From positions 2,731,501-2,795,500 of the forward strand of contig OX345640.1 in the NCBI GenBank assembly GCA_947044365.1: a stretch of DNA of 64,000 nt, written 5' to 3'. The translations under genes and the position numbers were made by a program. This DNA comes from Petrosia ficiformis. Lineage: Eukaryota; Porifera; Demospongiae; Haplosclerida; Petrosiidae. Position 1 is the stretch's first letter, and the number at the start of each line of letters is the position of its first letter. The notes below the pieces were generated by a model. It saw only the letters and a program-made list of their open reading frames with translations, searched no databases and was not told where the DNA came from. Of this stretch, positions 44,501-53,359 are shown in pieces.

Positions 44501-47500
44501 TTAGGTAGAAAAACAACCTTCGAAGCTTCGTCAGCAATAATGAACGAATCTTCGAAGGTTCGTTCATTTTCGCCAACGAAGCTTCGAAGGTTGTTTTTCT
44601 ACCTTCATCCCAGCTCTAATGTACATGTATGCAGTGTACACAATAACATGTACATGTTCACAATGATATGAAATAGTCTTTTAACCTGCCACAAATCAAT
44701 AGATATAGCTTTGTCCAACTGCTCAAACCTGACATCAACTAAACAGTGGATTGTATCTGGAACATCAAACTTGAGAGAATTTTGGACTTGTTGATGCTCT
44801 TGAGCATATCGGAGATGAGTTCTTAACTAATGGAGACAACAAATCAGAGGATAATTAAAATACATGTACATGTATAGTAGTGTATTCATTGCACGTATAT
44901 ATTATCAGTACAACCTACAATGTACATGTACATGTATAGTAGTGTACACGTGTATCTTACATACATGTACATGTATAGTAGTGTATTCATTACACGTATA
45001 TATTATCAGTACAACCTACAATGTAAATGTACATGTACATGTACCTGTATATGCATGTACACAATGTGTATCTTACATACATGTACATGTATAGTAGTGT
45101 ATTCATTGCACGTACATGTATATATTATCAGTACAACCTACAATGTACATGTACATGTATATGCATGTACACAATGTGTATCTTACATACATGTACATGT
45201 ATAGTAGTGTATTCATTGCACGTATATATTATCAGTACAACCTACAATGTACATGTATATGTATGTACACAATGTGTATCTTACATACATGTACATGTAC
45301 ATGTATAGTAGTGTATTCATTGCACGTATATATTATCAGTACAACCTACAATGTACATGTACATGTACATGTATATGTATGTACACAATGTGTATCTTAC
45401 ATACATGTACATTTATAGTAGTGTATTCATTGCACGTATATATTATCAGTACAACCTACAATGTACATGTACATGTATATGCATGTACACAATGTGTATC
45501 TTACCTACATGTACATGTATAGTGTGTATTCATTGCACGTATATATTATCAGTACAACCTACAATGTACATGTACATGTATATGTATGTACACAATGTGT
45601 ATCTTACATACATGTACATGCAACTTACTATGTCACACAACTTGTGGAATTCTGTACGGCGTTTATACTCCAAACAAAACTTGAAAGCTAAGGAAATTAC
45701 AAACATCAATTCATTGTACATGTACATATATATGTACATGTACATACAGTGTATGTACATATATACTAGGGCTGGGAAAAAGGTTCGAATATTCGAACCT
45801 TCGTTCGTTTACTGCGCATTCGAAGCTAAATTTCTCCCTTCGAAGCTTCGCTGCCACACCCACTTCAGTGTTTGCACATGCGCACTTTTGCAATCTAAAC
45901 GTGTGGTTAAAATTGTGGGTGTGTCCGAGAAAAGTTGAGGCTGAGTTGTTGGCTGTTTCTGCCTAAATTTTCATTCAAGCGATGCTAAATCCAAGTAGAA
46001 ATAGTGACAGGAACAAGACTAGTACTTATTATAAAGCAATAATCCAGTTTTGGAGGCATTATATTGCCAAACAAGGTAAGAGCAACATTGATAATAACGC
46101 GTGCGAACCTTCGAAGGTTCGTTCATTTTTGCCGACGAAGCTTCGAAGGTTGTTTTTCTACCTTCGTCCCAGCCCTAATATATACATATGTAAACCACAT
46201 ACACATGTACATGTAAACCTAAAGGATGTTGTCATGTTTTTAAAAGCCAGCCATTGGCAAGCAAGAACAAGTCACATGTACATGTAGATATATAACTACA
46301 TGTATGTACATGTACATGCATAGATGCACCTCTTTTTGCAACATCAGTATAGATTCTCTCCATCAGTGAGTTATTCTTCAATAGTTCTAAAATATTCCTG
46401 AATGATTCCCACAGAAATTTGACCCATGGAGTAAGAAGAATTCTATCAGTTCTATCCTGTGTGTCTTCACCACTCACTGTACTCAACAACAAACTAAAGG
46501 AAAAATGAATGGGAATTTGCATAAGAAATTCTTTATAGTACATTTTAGTTTGACAATCATGGCCACTTTTATTTACAGTACATGTACTGTACATGTACAT
46601 ATACATTGTATGTCTAGTTTATCAAATGGTTATTAACATAGGGTTACTGACAGGGTTTTACATTGTGTAAAACTCCACATACATGTAATTGAGTGTGTTT
46701 CATTTTAGTTTGTTATATATATTGCAGTAGACTTGTAATTTAGTTACAGTTTAGTTAACTAAAAGTGAAAATACCTTACTAGTTAACTAAAACAACACTA
46801 ATACATGTACATACACATAAACATTAGCTACAAATGTTTATATAATTATATCTTTGAAGAAAGCCAATGCTAAAAGCATCTGTAATGCAGTGTTTCTCCA
46901 TTGTTAAAACAACATGAACTTATTAGGGCTGGAATGGATATCTGGTTTTTTGGATAACTATCAACATCCTGATTGTAGTTTGTGTTCAAAGTAGGGCTGG
47001 GACGAAGGTAGAAAAACAACCTTCGAAGCTTCATCGGTAAAAATGAACGAACCTTCGAAGGTTCGCATGTGTTATTATCAATGTTGCTCTTACCTTGTTT
47101 GGTAATATAATGCCTCCAAAACTGGATTATTGCTTTATAATAAGTACTAGTCTTGTTCCTGTTTGGATTTAGCATCGCTTGAATGAAAATTTAGGCAGAA
47201 ACAGCCAACAACTCAGCCTCAACTTTTCTTGGACACACCCACAATTTTAACCACACATTTAGATTGCAAAAGTGCGCACGTGCAAACATTGAAGTGGGCG
47301 TGGCAGCAAAGCTTCGAAGGGAGAAATTTAGCTTCGAATGCGCAGTAAACAAACGAAGGTTCAAATATTCGAACCTTTTTCCCAGCCCTAATTCAAAGTA
47401 CATGTATAAGACATAATGGATTTTAACTAGTAATAGAAAGTTACACTATTAAATAACCTCAAGAATATGAATGACAAGCTGTTCATAACAGGATGTTACC

Positions 47501-48236
47501 ATATAGAGAAATATTGAATTATGGTAAATATTTACATGAATATCATTAATTACAACAAGTGGTACTTGGAAATAAGAGCGAGTTTGTACAGGAAGGTTGG
47601 TTTGTGTAGGAGGTAACTTACTACTACAAATTTTGTTCAAATGTTAACTCAACCTACGATGTAAGACCCTATGATTTGGCAAATTTGGTCCTGTAGACCC
47701 TACATATTACCATACATGTAATTCTACATTTGAACTATGGATAACATACTATTACCAACAGCTTTTATAATAAGTATGGATTATTTTACATGCACACCTT
47801 TCTGGTGTCTGAATCATATCCAAGTCTTCAATATCGAGTACCGTTTGTTCAGATTCTTTACGAGCTGTTGATGCCTTCCCCTCCGCTTGATCTAAAAACT
47901 GTCCTATGATATTCTGAAAAGAATTTAAATTAGCATCTTTACAAATATTTCGATACTGATAAAGACCATCTTTAGCCGAGGCACTTCGCTGAAGATCAAT
48001 ACAAAGACGAAGAAAGAGCCTCATAATAGATTCGTGGGTATCACTCCACTGACGATGTTTTTTACTTCTTATTACATCACTAAGGACTTCTAATGCCGAC
48101 TCGTTTTTGCCAACATCAATAAATTCTGGAACAAAGCAAATAAAAGGGAAAGTAATTAAATATCATTTAATATTCTTTTCTACTAACCTTTGGCTCTGTT
48201 TAAAGCATTTTCTGGTCTATGAAAATACACAGGCAT
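32577..48236 (-). CDS. EIF3A: eukaryotic translation initiation factor 3 subunit A, 16 exons
   Basis: Largest scaffold subunit of eIF3, acting at the 40S ribosome. Minus-strand exons: 48188-48236, 47798-48125, 46330-46493, 45629-45687, 44686-44826, 43620-43811, 41494-41610, 41171-41263, 40312-40404, 39648-39785, 39234-39443, 38382-38486, 38216-38329, 37364-37486, 36744-36876, 32577-33580. All phases agree; 1,020 aa. The N-terminus ([47 protein letters not shown]) is unmistakable. The PCI region is represented by [11 protein letters not shown] and [18 protein letters not shown] long charged coiled coil follows, then an Arg/Asp/Tyr-rich tail. Oddity: exon 5 ends at DLWQ and exon 6 resumes at [14 protein letters not shown], so about 140 helical-repeat residues of the family are missing although the frame is kept. 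The tail is also shorter than the vertebrate one. Confidence 0.93.
32862..33070 (-). repeat. coding repeat: Arg/Asp/Tyr/Ser octad region of eIF3a
   Basis: About ten imperfect units of 21-24 bp encode [20 protein letters not shown] sequence in the last eIF3a exon. This corresponds to the repeated Asp/Arg-rich C-terminal region typical of eIF3a. Opposite-strand open frames here are shadows. Confidence 0.85.
33581..34202. other. eIF3a intron 15, unique part
   Basis: Holds a segment with imperfect dyad symmetry around 33720-33930 (aaggctggttcacaaaatgaca and tgtcattgtgaaccagcctt), which is probably another short inverted-repeat element of about 210 bp. No coding content was recognised. Confidence 0.55.
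33719..33930. mobile_element. short inverted-repeat element (candidate MITE)
   Basis: The left end reads aaggctggttcacaaaatga and the right end reads attgtgaaccagcctta, giving about 15 bp of terminal inverted repeat. The interior is unique and includes acgcaagatag and acgcaacg words. No clear target duplication was established. Confidence 0.6.
34343..34915 (-). mobile_element. dispersed repeat family R1, copy 1
   Basis: Minus-strand copy of a family that starts ACGAGYGCTGTCGGGACGGG and ends near TTCCGCCTACGCTWCGCGGC. It lies inside the hAT-like element at 34203-35733. A better-preserved copy is at 55280-56046. Coding capacity was not recognised. Confidence 0.75.
34943..35573 (-). CDS. two-exon acidic protein inside hAT-like element
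   Basis: Exon 1 35406-35573 and exon 2 34943-35188 join in phase (168 + 246 nt) to give 137 aa. The N-terminal half has a basic patch ([15 protein letters not shown]) then [10 protein letters not shown], reminiscent of the Trp/Tyr stretch that opens BED-type or transposon-derived zinc fingers, but the expected CxxC does not follow. The C-terminal half is strongly acidic, with tandem [10 protein letters not shown] pentads encoded by a 15-bp DNA repeat. It could be a remnant transposase N-terminus fused to new sequence. The ATG at 35573 is the first in frame. Expression is unknown. Confidence 0.45.
35926..36625 (+). mobile_element. dispersed repeat family R1, copy 2
   Basis: Starts with the same 28-bp head as copy 1 but in the opposite direction, so the two heads face each other across about 1 kb. 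Similarity to the copy at 55280-56046 continues through agtaaccatgagctataaaa and fades near the Ttttcccc segment. The family 3' end is missing. Confidence 0.7.
37150..37345. repeat. attacaatta-rich repeat in eIF3a intron 14
   Basis: Imperfect short units of caattacaattaccattaat follow a tacatgta run, downstream of exon 14 on the plus strand (intron 14). Confidence 0.7.
37536..37830 (+). mobile_element. decayed hAT MITE family M1 copy with internal triplication
   Basis: Begins tagggctgaaggatggga and shares the M1 interior (tatcaatgttgctc, ggattaatacttcat, aagta). A 60-bp segment containing acatcaacaaaatcagacta is present three times in tandem. The right terminus is not preserved. It lies in eIF3a intron 13. 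Confidence 0.65.
37870..38065. repeat. dispersed repeat R2, copy 1
   Basis: Shares agaactgtgcagtgccaaata and ttttggccaaatggtgcacc with a copy at 38820-39040. Both copies lie in neighbouring eIF3a introns, in the same orientation. No ends were resolved. Confidence 0.65.
38820..39045. repeat. dispersed repeat R2, copy 2
   Basis: Counterpart of the repeat at 37870-38065, with agaactgtgcagtgcgaaat and tgggccaatggtgcgcca. Divergence is moderate with small indels. Confidence 0.65.
39513..39602. repeat. intronic repeat R3, copy 1
   Basis: About 90 bp with tgtagcatca, tgatgagaa, ctctagtcagca, gttg.tctcag and cgaga words. It lies in eIF3a intron 10; the most diverged of three copies. Confidence 0.7.
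40146..40236. repeat. intronic repeat R3, copy 2
   Basis: Nearly identical to the copy at 41336-41430. It lies in eIF3a intron 9, between exons 40312-40404 and 39648-39785. Confidence 0.8.
41336..41430. repeat. intronic repeat R3, copy 3
   Basis: Contains agggtgatgagaagaactct and cagcatgaaatagttggtct, also found in copy 2. It lies in eIF3a intron 7. Confidence 0.8.
41636..42007. repeat. 37-bp minisatellite, left part
   Basis: About ten units of catgtcagacatggggtaat plus agtaatacatacatgta. The array resumes at 42478 after a transposon, so it was a single array before insertion. It lies in eIF3a intron 6. Confidence 0.95.
42008..42477. mobile_element. hAT-like MITE inserted in a minisatellite
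   Basis: 470 bp bounded by TAAGGATGTG and CACATCCTTA. The 8-mer ATAGTAAT at 42000-42007 is repeated exactly at 42478-42485. Subterminal regions carry several cacgata/tatcgtg-type words. A minus-strand frame within it begins [11 protein letters not shown], like the opening of a BED zinc finger, and ends without the rest, so the element is non-autonomous. Confidence 0.92.
42478..42860. repeat. 37-bp minisatellite, right part
   Basis: Continuation of the array at 41636-42007 with about nine more units. Unit length varies through tacatg insertions. It passes into (TAG)n near 42880-42950. Confidence 0.95.
43133..43543. mobile_element. inverted-repeat element of 411 bp (candidate)
   Basis: A perfect 18-bp inverted repeat, catccctatgattgcttt at 43133-43150 and its complement at 43526-43543. 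No target duplication was seen directly outside it. The interior is more GC-rich than the surroundings (43230-43330) and includes a plus-strand open frame with no recognised family. It lies in eIF3a intron 6. Confidence 0.6.
43899..44465 (+). mobile_element. decayed hAT MITE family M1 copy, interrupted
   Basis: Aligns by eye with the element at 46992-47390 (gctcttacc, cctccaaaac, cttcataacaagtactag, cagcaacacagcctcaa, cttcgaatg). It is split by a second element at 44104-44301. It lies in eIF3a intron 5. Confidence 0.75.
44104..44301. mobile_element. 198-bp MITE nested in an M1 element
   Basis: Terminal inverted repeats CAGTGTTCTGCC and GGCAGAACACTG. CTCAAA flanks it on both sides (44098-44103 and 44302-44307). 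The host M1 element continues across the gap. The interior contains three gagaggtggtta-type units. Confidence 0.82.
44503..44618. mobile_element. palindromic remnant of M1 (two facing ends)
   Basis: Two 51-nt arms at 44503-44553 and 44554-44604 are near-perfect complements with no loop, built from the M1 subterminal sequence (gtagaaaaacaaccttcgaa). Trailing cagctcta resembles the M1 terminus. It looks like an internally deleted M1 element with both right ends fused. Confidence 0.75.
44862..45622. repeat. about 110-bp minisatellite, eIF3a intron 4
   Basis: Seven units containing agtagtgtattcattgcacg, atattatcagtacaacctac, then tacatgta runs and acaatgtgtatcttacatac. Units differ in the number of tacatg steps. 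Long open frames here are artefacts. Confidence 0.93.
45767..46177 (-). mobile_element. hAT MITE family M1, intact copy
   Basis: 411 bp bounded by TAGGGCTGGGA and TCCCAGCCCTA. The 8-mer ATATATAC at 45759-45766 is repeated exactly at 46178-46185. Subterminal ttcgaa-rich palindromes (ttcgaatattcgaa, cttcgaagcttcg) occur at both ends. A short frame inside recalls a zinc-finger opening ([17 protein letters not shown]), suggesting derivation from a BED-type hAT transposon. It lies in eIF3a intron 3. Confidence 0.92.
46992..47390 (+). mobile_element. hAT MITE family M1, second intact copy
   Basis: 399 bp, same termini as the copy at 45767-46177 but opposite orientation. Flanking 8-mers gttcaaag (46984-46991) and attcaaag (47391-47398) match at seven positions. 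It lies in eIF3a intron 2, so two antiparallel copies flank exon 3. Confidence 0.88.
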
Positions 48237-48714
48237 TATCAGGATCTTTCCTGGTCTAAATTCCTCAGGTGCACGAGGACTTCTGAGCATGCGCAAAACT
48301 ATACAGCAATAATCATTAATTATAACGCCTGATAATTAATTAATTATTTTCTCCAGAACTAGCTTCCAGCATTTCCTGTAGCACAGAATGTATTTATACC
48401 TTAAAGTGGCTAATGCAGTTCAGAGTATCAACAATCCTGTGCTTCTTTATTATCAGTTTAGAAAAGTTCACCATTTTTCAGTCAGATAAGAGTCTTTTTG
48501 AGTGAGTTTTCAAACTGAAGATAGTCACCTGTTCTGTCAATGATTCAGCTAATATTTTGCAGTATTGCATGCGCAGGGTATATATGTATTCTTGAAACTG
48601 GTTAATTATTATTATTAACAAATCAAAATATGTAAGTGATCGGTTTGCAAAGTTATATAAATGTCACATAATATAAATAATATATATATAATATTAAAAT
48701 ATGAGGAGAAATAA
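48237..48714. promoter_or_regulatory. eIF3a upstream / RAB28 downstream interval
   Basis: A gap of 478 bp between two minus-strand genes holds the eIF3a promoter and the RAB28 3' UTR. No recognised core element. A stretch near 48240-48300 is GC-richer (aggtgcacgaggacttctga). Confidence 0.55.
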
Positions 48715-50944
48715 TTACTGTATTATACAAAACATACTCTTTGTAGTTCTTTGGGGTTTTGTTTTCATAACAGAAGGTAGTAACTTAGGGTTTCCATGTG
48801 GAACAACATCAGCTGATATGACCTTCTAAAAAAAGAATTTAAATAGTTGTAGTTTCTTTAGGATAAGAACAAAGTAGCAACCGCATTAACATTCATGGAC
48901 TTATAAATTACATGCCATTAATAAAAAAAAAATTAAAAAAATGTCAGAGTATGTTGGGATATGAAAACTGAATAATCAATGAAACAAGCTTGGGATGGTA
49001 CTATAGCAACTAAATTAAACTAACCACTTCCACATAACCATACATAAGTTAATAGATGTGTAAATACGATATGCCTACGTATTAGTTATAGCCAACTGTA
49101 GGACAATTACAAACAAGTTTTAGGCACAGACAATTAGTGAATTTGTCTGTATGGTGATGACTGATGAGTGTTTCATACCTGTGTTATATCTAGGTCAGAT
49201 GACGTTAATCTAATTTTAAGAACAGCTGCTGCAATTTTCAGAAAGCACTGATACAACATGTCATCAGTTTTAGCAGAAATTGAATGGCTGTATATATAAC
49301 AAGAGAAGAATGTAATACCAAGTTAGGCCTTGAGAGCCAATGTGTCCTTGAATCACTCAATATAGTCAGTGAAACAGGATTTTTTTAATATGCTGAAGGT
49401 GAAATTAAGGTCAATTACAATGATTAATTTCAGTATACTAGGAATCAAAGATAATATATGTATACCTTAAAAATTCTAAAAATTAGTCTCTGTAATTTTG
49501 TAAAGTAAATAATTATTTGTGTGTTGCATGAAAATAAATATCTAAAAATTCGTCACTAATTAATTCAGACACTACACTCGTATCAGTACTGCAAGTTCCT
49601 TTAATTTCAACAAAATAATCCCATTAATTTAGATTTTCTGTCTAATTTTGACAAACATTGGAACACACTAAATCTATGATGACAACTTTTTAGAGTATAT
49701 ATGATAACAGGAGCCCATGAAAAAACCTTTTCATGGGCTGCTGACGATAATTAATACCTTGACATGTTGTGCTTTTGAGCAAATGTTGTGTGTCGTTGTA
49801 TTCTAACTGTTCTCATGTGCTCCATATCAACTTAATAAATCATAAACAAACAATGATTATAGTTTGAACACATGTATAAATACTTGCACATATAAATATA
49901 CAACACACAGAGTCACAGAGAAACACACACACACAAACACACACGTGTACAAACACACACACAGACACACACGTGTACAAACACACACACAAACACACAC
50001 GTGTACAAACACACACACAGACACATACAAACTTTTATTAGCAACTAATGCCATGTGAGGAAACTGCTTGTCAGTTTTACTACAAATCCTGGTAGCTTCT
50101 CGTAACCAATCATCCACATTCTCAAAACTTGAATAGTTAGTGATGTCATACACAAATAAAATGGCCTATAGAAAAAAAAATCAAGAATAGCAACATCTGT
50201 AGCTGGATTCAAGACTATGAATATAGCTATAATCTCAAGTAATTTTTCATTAAAACATTTTGCTTTCAAACTTTTGTCATTTTAGTACACAAATAGGCTG
50301 CATACAGGAAGAGATATCAGCTCACATATCAAATTTTATTTGCTTTCTGGCAGAATAGTGCAACAGTTTGATTACAGGGCAATTTTAAAATTATAATATT
50401 TGCCTTATTCAACAGCAGCCAAGGGTGGTCAAAATCTCAATCTTCCTTTACCTACCATGGGGGCTTGTAATCGATAATTGCATAAAAACTGAATGTCGCT
50501 GCAGTAGCTACTTTGGATAAAAATGCAGACTGCCTCCACTTGACAATGGAAGCAGGACTAGACAACAGATCACAAAACACATAGATATATATTAATTCAT
50601 GTACATGAGCTCCATAAATGTAATTATCCAGCATACGACCTCCAACCGTTTGTCCACCAATATCCCAAACTTGTATTGCTACTTGTACATCACCTAAAAA
50701 CAGACAAATCTGAATGAAGTTCGCTACAACACATGATACAACTACCTGGTAATTCCAGCCTTCTCAGGAAGAAATCCACTCCCAAAGTTTGATCATACGT
50801 TTTTGTAAAATTATTTTGAGCAATACGTGTTGCTATTGATGTTTTTCCAGTTGTTCCATCTCCCAGAAGAACGAATTTGAGTTGACGATCTTTTCTTGTA
50901 TCACTCTTGTGATCAGTTCCAGCAGATTCACCGCCTTGAGCCAT
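48715..50944 (-). CDS. RAB28: RAB28 small GTPase, six exons
   Basis: Divergent Rab-like GTPase linked to cilia and extracellular vesicle shedding. Minus-strand exons: 50746-50944, 50605-50693, 50033-50165, 49758-49830, 49179-49287, 48715-48825, totalling 714 nt and 237 aa in frame. G1 is GDGTTGKT; the effector stretch [15 protein letters not shown] is characteristic of RAB28. G3 is [10 protein letters not shown], the RAB28 form (canonical Rabs have WDTAGQ). G4 NKID is created across the exon 3/4 junction; G5 is SAK. The C-terminus ends CIIQ, a CaaX box expected to be farnesylated, as in vertebrate RAB28 (which ends CAVQ), instead of the double-Cys of most Rabs. Start: the only suitable ATG upstream of the G1 exon. 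Confidence 0.95.
49915..50030. repeat. (CA)n repeat with cacgtgtacaa units, RAB28 intron 3
   Basis: Four units of acacacacgtgtacaaac lie directly next to the exon 3 donor at 50031-50032. Confidence 0.85.
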
Positions 50945-51035
50945 ATTATGAAGTAGGCGTTACTGTGTTTTGTTGCGGCGAGCCACACCCATCTGTTTGG
51001 AGTTTCCCCTCTGCTGTTCAAACTTTCCTGTGATC
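50945..51035. promoter_or_regulatory. bidirectional promoter RAB28 / GIMAP-like gene
   Basis: Only 91 bp separate the two start codons. The segment is locally more GC-rich (gttgcggcgagccacaccca), consistent with a TATA-less shared promoter. Confidence 0.7.
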
Positions 51036-52331
51036 ATGGCTAGTGTAATGGGAGCAGACAAGCCAAGAGACAAACAAGCACGCGAAGAATGTATCTCTTC
51101 AGTGATTGAAGGGTTCCTGAACACAGGCCTTCATCGCCAGCTGAAGTTGATGGTAATAGGAGAAGCAGGACAAGGAAAATCAACCCTTATCAACGCTTTG
51201 ATTGGTCAAGAGGTTGCCAAAGAAGGCGAAAATTTTAAAGCTGGAACAAACAGCATACAAGAGTACCGACTAGAGCAGAATGATGTCCAGATCGCAATAT
51301 GGGACACACCAGGGTTTGGTATGGAAAGTAAAGAAGAAGATGAAAAGACAGTAGAATTATTGAGGAACAGTGACTGTTACCCTATTGATCTAGCGCTTTT
51401 TTGTTTCAGAATGGATGGAACGAGATTTCCAACTAGAGTTCATACTGATACGATACAAAAAATAACAGAAGTATTCGATAAATCTTTCTGGCAACATTGT
51501 CTGTTTGTTCTTACATTTGGTAACAATGTTGAACAGTTATGTCCGGATGGTGAGGAGTTGGCATTCTTCTTTTCAAATCGAGTGTTGGAACTTGAAAAGG
51601 AATTTCAAAAAGCGCTTAAAAAGCATGCTGGACTGACTGATGTTGAATTGGAGAGGATTCGTGCTGTACCAGTTGGGTCATATAAGCAAGGTATGTTTAG
51701 GAAAAACCCATGGGCTCTTCCAGATCGAGAGGACTGGTTTGTAATGTTTTGGATAGAATGTACAGATCATATGCGAAATTGTGCTGTGCCAATTCTCTTA
51801 CAAGTCAACCGTCACAGGCTTCAAGCTCAAGAGCCACAGGATACAAATGGGTTTACAGATCCTCCTTCTCACCTTGAAGTTCGTGAGAGGATTATAGGAG
51901 CCTCTCCTAAAGAAATATTAGACATTGATATTCAGATGAGTCAAGATCGCTACATTCGAAATCTAACGCAAGAGGATATCAAAAAGAATGCAGTCGAAAG
52001 CAATGTTCCTTTTGTGCAACCAGATTCTCATACAGAGAAAGATGGGATAGATGGGAACAAAGGAAAACCAGAACTTGAGCAACAAAATCTTATTGTCAAT
52101 ATAGAAGATAATGAAGCAACAGCAACACCTCAAGAACCGAATTTACATACTCGGGAAATTCCGTTACGTATAATTCTTCAGCGACAATTGGATGACCGTA
52201 ATTCCAGTTTTTATGAGTATGTTACAGCATTTGCTAAAAAGAGAGGAGGAAGTGTTTGGGGGTTTGGCCATGTAACTGGGTTTATTGAGGGATTTACTGT
52301 TTGGCTTGGAAGGAAAGGGAGGAACAGTTAG
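51036..52331 (+). CDS. AIG1/GIMAP-like P-loop GTPase, single exon
   Basis: Intronless frame of 431 aa with a septin/TRAFAC-class GTPase domain. Visible motifs are G1 GEAGQGKST (residues 42-50), a Thr-rich switch I (KAGTNSIQEY) and G3 DTPGFG (90-95). The strand motif ending LTFGN (159-163) takes the place of a canonical NKxD/TKxD G4. This layout fits the AIG1/Toc34/GIMAP family, often membrane-associated and expanded in invertebrates. A C-terminal glycine- and aromatic-rich stretch (GFGHVTGFIEGFTVWLG, about 409-427) could be a short membrane-associating segment. The ATG at 51036 has A at -3 and G at +4; an open extension upstream lacks an ATG. ATTAAA at 52424 may be its polyadenylation signal. 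The lack of introns beside intron-rich neighbours suggests a retrocopy or a naturally intronless family. Confidence 0.85.
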   Translation: MASVMGADKPRDKQAREECISSVIEGFLNTGLHRQLKLMVIGEAGQGKSTLINALIGQEVAKEGENFKAGTNSIQEYRLEQNDVQIAIWDTPGFGMESKEEDEKTVELLRNSDCYPIDLALFCFRMDGTRFPTRVHTDTIQKITEVFDKSFWQHCLFVLTFGNNVEQLCPDGEELAFFFSNRVLELEKEFQKALKKHAGLTDVELERIRAVPVGSYKQGMFRKNPWALPDREDWFVMFWIECTDHMRNCAVPILLQVNRHRLQAQEPQDTNGFTDPPSHLEVRERIIGASPKEILDIDIQMSQDRYIRNLTQEDIKKNAVESNVPFVQPDSHTEKDGIDGNKGKPELEQQNLIVNIEDNEATATPQEPNLHTREIPLRIILQRQLDDRNSSFYEYVTAFAKKRGGSVWGFGHVTGFIEGFTVWLGRKGRNS

Positions 52332-53359
52332 ATAATATATGTGTGAAACTTTTACCATGTTCCAATGTTAAGTGAAAATGTGTGTTGAAATAATTTTTTT
52401 AATGAGATTGGATGCCAATTATAATTAAAGTTGACTACAAACTATAATTCTATTCTATTTTGGTTGCTGTTTCAGAAGTGGCTAGTACGTTACAACAGCT
52501 AATTGATTACTGCTTTCAGTGTTTGTATTATATACCGCAATGAATCAACTCATTATAACAACTCATCATAAACATCCTTACTATTCCAACAACATGAATA
52601 ATTAATAACAAGACAGAGCATAAGATAGGGAATTATTACTGAAACATTAATTACAACAAAACAGCATATCAGAAGACTCAAAACTTATCATTAATGTACT
52701 ACACATTATCTTTCTTAGTGTATTATTCTATTCTACTCTATTATTCTACACAATATTTTACTCCTTTATTATGAACTACTAATGTTATTATCGCACAGTA
52801 TTTTTCTAACTCTTATAATTATACTCGATTAATAATTAATTGTCACAAAATAAATAATATAGTGGTGTATACAATACTATTTTCCCTATTTTTGTAAAAC
52901 ACAAAAAGAAAAGTGAAGATATTTTATCGAGCAATATTCAGTACAATTATAAGTATAGTGTATATTATTGTAGGATAAGAAACAGCATGTTCGAAGTGGT
53001 GGGAAGCTGACAATAATTCAGGGGCATCAGTATTGATGCAGCTGCATCGCAGCCACCATGAAACCTGAGGGGACCTAGGGGAATGTACTTATAAAATAAT
53101 GCGTTTCTCAGAAAGGCCCTATTTATATTCTTATGCAATGGCAGTGTGACGATGTACATGGTAAAAAAAATTCTGTAAACAAATTGTCAATCATATACTG
53201 GTATACACATTACAATTTTCTTCTCAAACAGTGAAGCATGTGCAAATAATAATTATTATAAAATTCAGATAAATAGTAATTATTGTTGAGAAATATAAGC
53301 AAAATGTTTGCGTATATATAAATTATAACATTATTAATTAAAAATTAGTAAAATCTGCT
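52332..53359. other. intergenic, AT-rich
   Basis: Contains the 3' flank of the GTPase gene and degenerate ttctattcta words near 52720-52750. No supported gene. Confidence 0.6.

Noticed and set aside
43812..44685. Search for the missing eIF3a helical-repeat exons on the minus strand
   Set aside because: Nearly all of this interval is transposon sequence; the short remaining flanks encode nothing resembling the family.
45351..45938. 195-codon open frame
   Set aside because: It is built from the 110-bp minisatellite, then runs through eIF3a exon 4 antisense and an M1 element.
50970..51035. Upstream extension of the GIMAP-like protein by 22 residues
   Set aside because: It has no ATG and runs into the RAB28 promoter; the ATG at 51036 has a good context.
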